NCBI RefSeq assembly: GCF_000379985.1
Contig: NZ_KB904066.1
Coordinates: 1-52,034 of the forward strand
Reading direction: 5' to 3'
Source: Streptococcus caballi DSM 19004
GTDB taxonomy: Bacteria > Bacillota > Bacilli > Lactobacillales > Streptococcaceae
DNA: 52,034 nucleotides
Shown here piece after piece: positions 47,934-52,034 of the stretch. Below the pieces are notes generated by a model, which searched no databases, was not told the origin of the DNA, and was given only the letters and a program-made list of their open reading frames with translations. The number at the start of each line of letters is the position of its first letter. Position 1 is the stretch's first letter. The translations under genes were made by a program, and so were the position numbers.

Positions 47934-47988
47934 AAAAGAGCAGGAGCTGGTCGAATTTTTACTTCGGCCGAGCGTCCTACTCTTTTTT
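47934..47988. terminator. Long bidirectional terminator
   Basis: AAAAGAG (47934-47940) pairs with CTCTTTT at the far end; inner arms CAGGA/TCCT and GGTCGAA/TTCGGCC continue the stem. It follows yjdF on the minus strand. Confidence 0.85.
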
Positions 47989-47991
47989 AGG

Positions 47992-48423
47992 TTAGTGACC
48001 TTTGTGTTTTTGATGGCGCTTTTCTTGGCGAATGGCGAACTGAGATGCCTTTTCTTTTTCTCGCTTGTCTTTTCTCGCCTTTTTGCGTTCAAGTTTCAAG
48101 AGCTTATGCGCTTTTTGCATCTCCAACTGGGCCTTGGTTGACAGCACAGGCTTTTTCTTAGCCTTGGCTATATCCCGCTGCATACGCTTAGGGTTGGTTT
48201 TTCTTCTCTTTTCCTTTGGGAAAATGGCAGAGCTGTTTGTTTGCTCTAGCAGACGCTCTTGTTTTCTCACAAGCCCTTGCAAATCTCTGTGGATAAAGTC
48301 CCAGATGTCGGCATCTTTTGGTTCTTTACCAAAAACATAAGGACAGGCATAGTAAGCTCCTCTGCTTTGCCATTCTAACAAAGCCGCCCAAAAAGTCCCA
48401 TCAAAATAAACTGTTATTTCCAT
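47992..48423 (-). CDS. yjdF: YjdF family protein (DUF2992)
   Basis: The 143-residue protein has the family N-terminus MEITVYFDGTFWAALLEWQ, then a globular half (FGKEPKDADIWDFI) and a very Lys/Arg-rich C-terminal tail (about residues 70-143). Function is unknown; in Firmicutes the gene is typically governed by a riboswitch that senses azaaromatic compounds. GGAGGG precedes the start, and the riboswitch-like leader lies immediately upstream. Confidence 0.85.
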   Translation of the reverse strand: MEITVYFDGTFWAALLEWQSRGAYYACPYVFGKEPKDADIWDFIHRDLQGLVRKQERLLEQTNSSAIFPKEKRRKTNPKRMQRDIAKAKKKPVLSTKAQLEMQKAHKLLKLERKKARKDKREKEKASQFAIRQEKRHQKHKGH

Positions 48424-48447
48424 ACAGTTCCCTCCTTTTTGACTGTT

Positions 48448-48537
48448 TAGCGATAAAGGACAACCCGGAGGGGAAGGTTACTGACACCAATAGGTGCTTG
48501 CAGACTACCTAACTGCAACTGTGTTTTTATATCTCTT
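48448..48537 (-). ncRNA. yjdF-motif riboswitch (azaaromatic sensor)
   Basis: On the minus strand the leader reads ACACAGTTGCAGTTAGGTAG, then CTGCAAGCACC-TATT-GGTGTCAG and CCTTCCCCTCCGGGTTGTCC, ending about 25 nt before the yjdF start. These blocks agree with the yjdF RNA motif as I remember it, and the gene downstream is the family's standard partner. It probably controls translation. Confidence 0.75.
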
Positions 48538-48830
48538 ATTATGATACCATTTTGTGCTTCAAAAGACGAAAAAAATTAGCAGGTACTTGCTGAAGTTTAT
48601 TACCTAAGAAATTGCAAGCTATCAAAGATTTTTGCTAAGAGCTGTTCAACTTTCATCAAGTCATCAACAAGAGTTGACAGCTATTATCCAAGCGGTAGTA
48701 GAGTATTCCTCCTAATTGACGGCTATTTTCAGATTAACTTGGGAATGGCTCGCAAACAAAATATTTGCTTGGAAGAGCTGCCCGTCGTATAATAGCCTTT
48801 ATTGATTTCAGACAAGAAAAGGAGAATAAA

Positions 48831-49514
48831 ATGACAAAAGCACTTATTGTACTGACCAATGTGGAACAATACGAGAAGATTGACCGTGCCACAGGGCTCT
48901 GGTTTGGAGAACTAACCCATTTTTACGATGTCATGATTAGGGAAAATATTGCGGTTGACTTTGTCAGTCCTAAGGGCGGCTATGTGCCTCTTGACCCGCA
49001 CAGTTTGGCCTTCATGACAGAGAGCGACTGGGCTTATTACAAAGACGAAGACTTCAGAAACCAAGCGCTGGCTAATAGTCTCAAGCCAAGTCAGGTCAAG
49101 GCAGACGATTATGATATCATCTATTACACGGGCGGTCACGGCACCATGTGGGATTTTGCGGACAATGCAGAGCTGGCCAAACTTGCTCGCTCGATTTACC
49201 AAAAAGGCGGTATTATTTCTTCAGTTTGTTATGGAGCAGCGGGGCTGTTAGCCATTGTAGACCAAGTGGGTACTCCACTTATTGCTGGCAAAAGGGTAGC
49301 AGGCTTTTCAAATGCCGAAGAAGCGGCCAACGGCACCAGTGATGCGGTGCCTTTCCTAACTCAGGATGAACTCATTGCCAAGGGAGGGCTTTACCAAGAA
49401 GCACAGCCATTTTCAAGCTTTGTCGTGACAGACGGACGTCTGGTCACTGGACAAAATCCACAATCAGCAGCCGCAGTTGGTCTAGCAGTGCTTGATCTGA
49501 TCAAAAAAGCATAA
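48831..49514 (+). CDS. DJ-1/PfpI family protein (Hsp31-like)
   Basis: The 227-residue protein has nucleophile Cys in SSVCYGAAGLL, a Glu in LWFGELTHFYD and the TGGHGTMWDF segment, all features of class-I glutamine-amidotransferase-like Hsp31/YDR533C proteins, which act as glyoxalase III, deglycase or chaperone. AAAAGGAG before ATG at 48831 sets the start; the longer in-frame start at 48765 has none. Its terminator follows at once. Confidence 0.88.
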   Translation: MTKALIVLTNVEQYEKIDRATGLWFGELTHFYDVMIRENIAVDFVSPKGGYVPLDPHSLAFMTESDWAYYKDEDFRNQALANSLKPSQVKADDYDIIYYTGGHGTMWDFADNAELAKLARSIYQKGGIISSVCYGAAGLLAIVDQVGTPLIAGKRVAGFSNAEEAANGTSDAVPFLTQDELIAKGGLYQEAQPFSSFVVTDGRLVTGQNPQSAAAVGLAVLDLIKKA

Positions 49515-49543
49515 AAAGTTGAGTGATTAAGCTCAACTTTTTT
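49513..49543 (+). terminator. Terminator after the DJ-1 family gene
   Basis: AAAAGTTGAG (49514-49523) and CTCAACTTTT (49532-49541) with a T-run. Confidence 0.88.
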
Positions 49544-49550
49544 GTATTAT

Positions 49551-49911
49551 TTATCTGCCAACCAAGGGAAGGTTTGGTCATTGAAGATGTGTTTACGCTC
49601 CATAGCTGTCAAAACTTGGTCGCAGTGGTCAATGGTGCCTAGTTTGAGGGTGATTTTATCAGGTGTATCATCCTTGGTGTGGTAGACTTGGCTGTGTCAG
49701 TGTGAACAATAATAGCGGAGCTTGTCAGGAGAGGATTGGTAAGTGACTAGGCTGTCTTGGCCAGTCAGAATCTTAAAGTCTTGACTGGCTACCAGAGCAT
49801 TGCTAGAAAAGGCAGTAGCGCTAGCCTTTTGGCAAAAAGAAAAGACAAGAGGACTAAGTGATTTATGGGCTTGGTAGGTCACTTGACTGAATAAGCAGAG
49901 CTTGTAATCAT
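49551..49911 (-). pseudogene. GFA-family (glutathione-dependent formaldehyde-activating) enzyme, broken
   Basis: The minus strand reads QVTYQAHKSLSPLVFSFCQK and ASATAFSSNALVASQDFKIL, then YYCSH, a TGA where the family has Cys, then HSQVYHTKDDTPDKITLKLG to the stop at 49551. That is a Mss4-like GFA protein with its zinc Cys codon (TGC) changed to TGA. The N-terminus also needs a frameshift: the ATG at 49911, which overlaps the mutY stop as ATGA, leads to a stop after ten codons. The gene was once coupled to mutY but is now dead. Confidence 0.7.
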
Positions 49912-51071
49912 AACTTGGCTTCCTTTCTTGTTTTTAGGTATTGGGCCAGCATTTTTTTCTGAGGCGCAGCCATGGGATAGTTGTCAAAATCAGCCGCAGC
50001 TACCCAGCAGAGCTCATGCGAGTTAGGCAGCGCTGCCTTTTTGATAAAGCCCTCAGTCATCTGGATAGTCCACTTTTGATGGCTAAAGGTATGGCTGACT
50101 TTCTCAAATGATTGCTCGGACCAAGTCACGTCCAGCAGGTAATCCTGCTTAAAAAGAGCTTTTTGAGAGACTGTTTCCTTTATCTGAGGCGTTCCTTCAT
50201 CAAATAAATCCAGCTGTTGGCCAATAAAGTCCGTTTCCATGATGGGGAAGGACCAGAAGCCAGCTAGCAAACGGTCAGCAGTATTCTTTTCCAAGAGAAA
50301 TTCGCCTTTCTCATTGCGGATGACAAAGGCTTGAATCTGCACAGGCCGAGGTTTTTTCTTTGGCTCTTTGATGGGATACTTGTCCATGGTTCCGTGTAAA
50401 TAGGCTGCGCTGAAAAATCGGATAGGGCTTTCTTCAGGCCGAGGATTCTTAGCTGATTCGATGTCGGAGCCCAAGTCCATCAGTGCTTGGTTGAAATCTC
50501 CAGGACGATCGGGATCAATGAGTTCTTCCATAATAGCCTGAAAAATCTTGCGATTCTTAGGCTCTCCAATATCGTAATTAACCTCGAAAAGTCTGGCTAT
50601 AACCCGCATAACATTGCCATCGACAGCGGGTTCAGGTAAGTCAAAGGCAATGGAGCAAATCGCACCAGCGGTGTAAGGACCGATGCCTTTAAGACTAGCA
50701 ACGTCGTCGTAGCTTGAAGGAAACTTGCCAGCAAAGTCAGCAATGATTTGTTGGGCAGCCTTTTGCATGTTGCGGACGCGGGAGTAGTAGCCTAGTCCCT
50801 CCCAGGCCTTGAGTAATTTTTCTTCGGAAGCTTGAGCCAGTTGATCAATCGTTGGGAACCAGTCTAAAAAGCGTTCATAGTAGGGGATGACAGTGACAAC
50901 CTGTGTCTGTTGCAACATGATTTCGGAGACCCAGATGTGGTAAGGGTTCTTAGTGCGGCGCCAAGGTAGATCACGCTTTTCTTGATCATACCAAGCTAGA
51001 AGCGTGCGGCGAAAAGAGGCAATCTTTTCAGAATCCCACATTTTGATACCGTAATCGTTTAAATCTAACAT
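49908..51071 (-). CDS. mutY: Adenine DNA glycosylase MutY lacking the iron-sulfur cluster
   Basis: The 387-residue glycosylase removes A mispaired with 8-oxoG. WRRTKNPYHIWVSEIMLQQT, the HhH LKGIGPYTAGAI and catalytic Asp in AVDGNVMRV are present, with a C-terminal NUDIX-like 8-oxoG domain. The usual four cluster cysteines (C-x6-C-x2-C-x5-C) are absent: the segment reads DIESAKNPRPEESPIRFFSA with Glu, Pro, Ser and Ser at those sites. Cluster-less MutY is known in some lactic acid bacteria. The start at 51071 has an extended -10 (TGCTACAAT on the minus strand, 51086-51078) just 6 nt upstream and no ribosome site; Met at residue 11 is an alternative. Confidence 0.93.
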   Translation of the reverse strand: MLDLNDYGIKMWDSEKIASFRRTLLAWYDQEKRDLPWRRTKNPYHIWVSEIMLQQTQVVTVIPYYERFLDWFPTIDQLAQASEEKLLKAWEGLGYYSRVRNMQKAAQQIIADFAGKFPSSYDDVASLKGIGPYTAGAICSIAFDLPEPAVDGNVMRVIARLFEVNYDIGEPKNRKIFQAIMEELIDPDRPGDFNQALMDLGSDIESAKNPRPEESPIRFFSAAYLHGTMDKYPIKEPKKKPRPVQIQAFVIRNEKGEFLLEKNTADRLLAGFWSFPIMETDFIGQQLDLFDEGTPQIKETVSQKALFKQDYLLDVTWSEQSFEKVSHTFSHQKWTIQMTEGFIKKAALPNSHELCWVAAADFDNYPMAAPQKKMLAQYLKTRKEAKL

Positions 51072-51132
51072 AAATCTATTGTAGCAGACTGAAAAAATAT
51101 TTCAAAAAAAGTTAATTTTTAAAATAAAAACA

Positions 51133-51161
51133 TTGACAAAAGTAAGCGTTTGCAATATAAT
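51133..51161 (+). promoter_or_regulatory. Consensus promoter with cre-like spacer, driving the small-ORF array
   Basis: TTGACA at 51133-51138 and TATAAT at 51156-51161 are both perfect, with a 17-bp spacer. The spacer contains AGTAAGCGTTTGCA at 51141-51154, which matches the CcpA cre consensus TGNAANCGNWNNCA at every fixed position but the first. This predicts high expression that is shut off by preferred sugars. Confidence 0.85.
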
Positions 51162-51202
51162 ATAAGTGTAAAGAAGATGAGATGCATCAAGGAGGTTTAT
51201 CC

Positions 51203-51244
51203 ATGGTGATGTTTAACATTTCGAGGTACAAAAATGGAGACTAG
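51203..51244 (+). CDS. Small ORF 1 of RYKNGD array (13 aa)
   Basis: MVMFNISRYKNGD follows GGAGGT (51191-51196) with a 6-nt gap. It shares N-[IVL]-x-R-Y-[KS]-N-G-D with the three ORFs downstream and ends directly after the Asp. A perfect 16-bp palindrome (51235-51250) overlaps its last codons and stop. No leader-like N-terminus or secretion signal. Function unknown; candidate precursor or signal peptide. Confidence 0.7.
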   Translation: MVMFNISRYKNGD

Positions 51245-51250
51245 TCTCCA
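51235..51250 (+). other. Palindrome/hairpin at the end of small ORF 1
   Basis: TGGAGACTAGTCTCCA is perfectly self-complementary: 6-bp stem with a CTAG loop in RNA, spanning the Gly-Asp-stop codons. Confidence 0.6.
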
Positions 51251-51378
51251 GATTCGGTAGGCAAACGTCAACTTTACACCAGTCTAGTTAATTTGCTAGA
51301 TTCAGCACTCAATGGCCATTGGGGTAGAAAATAGTCGCTAGTTATGTGCATGTTTGAAGGTTATCGGAGGTAAAGATT

Positions 51379-51423
51379 ATGCTAATGATAAATGTCAACA
51401 GGTACAGTAATGGAGACCTGTAA
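51379..51423 (+). CDS. Small ORF 2 of RYKNGD array (14 aa)
   Basis: MLMINVNRYSNGDL follows GGAGGT (51366-51371) with a 7-nt gap. It differs from the others by Ser in place of Lys in the core and by one residue after the Asp. The hairpin at 51427-51452 follows 4 nt after the stop. Confidence 0.7.
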   Translation: MLMINVNRYSNGDL

Positions 51424-51426
51424 AGA

Positions 51427-51452
51427 TCACAGCGGAGCGTCACTCGCTGTGA
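51427..51452 (+). other. Hairpin after small ORF 2
   Basis: TCACAGCG (51427-51434) and CGCTGTGA (51445-51452) form a perfect 8-bp stem around a 10-nt loop. There is no T-run, so it is not a simple terminator. Confidence 0.6.
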
Positions 51453-51501
51453 CGAGGGAGACCTTGCAATAAAGATTTTCAAGTAACATTGGAGGTATCT
51501 T

Positions 51502-51558
51502 ATGAACGTTGCTCGGTACAAGAATGGTGATAACTTAGCTGTTGCAAAATATAGCTAA
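51502..51558 (+). CDS. Small ORF 3 of RYKNGD array (18 aa)
   Basis: MNVARYKNGDNLAVAKYS follows GGAGGT (51491-51496) with a 5-nt gap. The core starts right at the N-terminus, and eight residues follow the Asp. An inverted repeat (TTAGCT 51535-51540, AGCTAA 51553-51558) spans its last codons and stop. Confidence 0.7.
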   Translation: MNVARYKNGDNLAVAKYS

Positions 51559-51589
51559 AGGAGTGTTGCCGATGTAAATAGTGATAAAA
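51557..51589 (+). pseudogene. Decayed fifth unit of the RYKNGD array
   Basis: AAAGGAG at 51557-51563 is followed by ATG TAA at 51572-51577. AATAGTGATAAAA at 51577-51589 matches 11 of 13 bases of AATGGAGATAAAA in small ORF 4 (Asn-Gly-Asp-Lys). It may be a relic; a start-stop minimal ORF could also act on its own. Confidence 0.35.
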
Positions 51590-51612
51590 GTTGTTAGTGG
51601 AGGTATAAGCTT

Positions 51613-51669
51613 ATGCTAAAAATGAATTTGAATCGCTATAAAAATGGAGATAAAAATCCGACAGACTGA
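51613..51669 (+). CDS. Small ORF 4 of RYKNGD array (18 aa)
   Basis: MLKMNLNRYKNGDKNPTD follows GGAGGT (51599-51604) with an 8-nt gap. Codons of the core differ from ORF 1 at several synonymous positions (CGC for AGG, TAT for TAC, GAT for GAC). Five polar residues follow the Asp. A 7-bp hairpin follows 14 nt after the stop. Confidence 0.7.
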   Translation: MLKMNLNRYKNGDKNPTD

Positions 51670-51683
51670 CTCCTTATGAGAAA

Positions 51684-51701
51684 GTTTGTGGGAGCACAAA
51701 C
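51684..51701 (+). other. Hairpin after small ORF 4 with GGAG loop
   Basis: GTTTGTG (51684-51690) and CACAAAC (51695-51701) pair perfectly around a 4-nt loop GGAG, the core of a Shine-Dalgarno sequence. Confidence 0.6.
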
Positions 51702-51750
51702 AGCAAATATTTTTAGAAAAGGCGGGTTTGCACCCAATGTCATTAAGCTA

Positions 51751-51786
51751 ACTAACCTATCACGTTTTGTGGTAGGTTAGTTTTTT
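51751..51786 (+). terminator. Strong terminator between the array and the IS4 transposase
   Basis: ACTAACCTA (51751-51759) and TAGGTTAGT (51773-51781) with further inner pairs form a 13-bp stem, loop of 5 nt, followed by a T-run. It either ends the array transcript or belongs to the IS and shields its transposase from outside transcription. Confidence 0.9.
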
Positions 51787-51817
51787 ATGTTACACTAAAA
51801 ATAAAAGGGGAAAAATC

Positions 51818-52034
51818 ATGCTAGACCAGATTAAAGCTCATTTACTTGATAGTATTAACGACATCGTTTCCACCGCAAACCAGTTTGTGCTTCATCCTGA
51901 AAAAGATTTTAGTCGGAAAAGTCAGCTAACGATGGAAACCATGATTCAAGCTATACTGACCATGGGTGGTAATACCTTAGCCAAAGAGCTACTTGATTTA
52001 GATTTGCCTGTCACTCAATCTGCCTTTGTTCAAC
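51818..52034 (+). mobile_element. IS4-family transposase, N-terminal part (cut by window end)
   Basis: ATG at 51818 follows AAAAGGGG with a short gap and opens a frame to the window end (72 codons). It starts MLDQIKAHLLDSIND and contains SRKSQLTMETMIQAILTMGG and LDLDLPVTQSAFVQ, which match the N-terminal domain of IS4-type transposases in streptococci (from memory). The element's left end probably lies between the array and 51818; CACCCAATGTCATTAAGC near 51731-51748 is a candidate. Confidence 0.75.

Noticed and set aside
48765..48830. Longer N-terminus of the DJ-1 family protein
   Set aside because: No ribosome site, whereas AAAAGGAG sits in front of 48831.
51203..51669. Array considered as a CRISPR or direct-repeat array
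   Set aside because: Unit spacing is irregular (176, 123, 111 bp), the shared parts are ribosome sites plus short codon runs, and differences are synonymous.
51676..51780. A 34-codon ORF (start MRKFVGAQTANIF) after small ORF 4
   Set aside because: No ribosome site, and its 3' half is the terminator stem; the frame is likely incidental.

Overview
The window is low-GC Firmicute DNA that reads as a Streptococcus chromosome, most likely of the salivarius/thermophilus/vestibularis group. The species call is inference from gene content, from neighbourhoods such as pepX beside a glycerol facilitator and zapA-cvpA-mutS2, and from the protein sequences; no search was run. I see no rRNA, tRNA, CRISPR array or prophage.

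Layout. 1-2800: an IS3-family transposase tail, a mostly decayed stretch, a frameshifted secreted V8-like serine protease with C-terminal repeats, and an ISL3 remnant. 2814-4296: a PrsW-like membrane protease and YbaB. 4459-10887: a complete phosphate regulon (pstS-C-A-B, phoU, response regulator, histidine kinase) behind a PhoB-type direct repeat. 10900-14856: an IS30 scrap, then a T-box leader whose specifier I read as AUG (methionine), controlling a permease / binding protein / permease / ATPase amino-acid ABC operon. 14991-17383: an orphan LanC-like protein of the CCG zinc type and an NAD(P)-binding oxidoreductase. 17921-21171: pepX and glpF, divergent, with overlapping promoters and a cre-like site. 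21200-22040: transposase debris. 22097-28688: cppA, a serine hydrolase, a DUF1269 protein, a GNAT enzyme, pflB and dinB. 28726-36805: recD2, lepB, rnhC, zapA, cvpA, mutS2. 36858-46209: a DUF975 protein, trxA, sodA, holA, comEC, comEA, plsC, an HXXEE membrane protein, trmN6 and a GIY-YIG protein. 46549-51071: an alcohol dehydrogenase behind a MerR-type promoter, a yjdF-type riboswitch with its gene, a DJ-1/PfpI protein, a dead GFA gene and mutY.

The most unusual part is the last kilobase (51133-51786). A consensus promoter carrying a cre-like sequence in its spacer precedes four very short ORFs of 13-18 codons. Each has its own GGAGGT ribosome binding site and each encodes the motif N-[IVL]-x-R-Y-[KS]-N-G-D. 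The motif codons differ synonymously, so selection appears to act on the peptide. Each unit is followed by, or overlaps at its stop codon, a small hairpin, and a fifth copy has decayed to AUG-UAA. The array runs directly into an IS4-type transposase cut off by the window edge. It looks like an undescribed multi-copy precursor or signal-peptide locus, for example a RiPP, whose partner genes lie outside the window or were separated by the insertion.

A second cross-window theme is a set of five housekeeping genes (rnhC, mutS2, holA, trmN6, mutY) with an extended -10 element only 6-7 nt upstream of the ATG and little or no ribosome binding site. That geometry predicts leaderless mRNAs, mostly for DNA-metabolism proteins.
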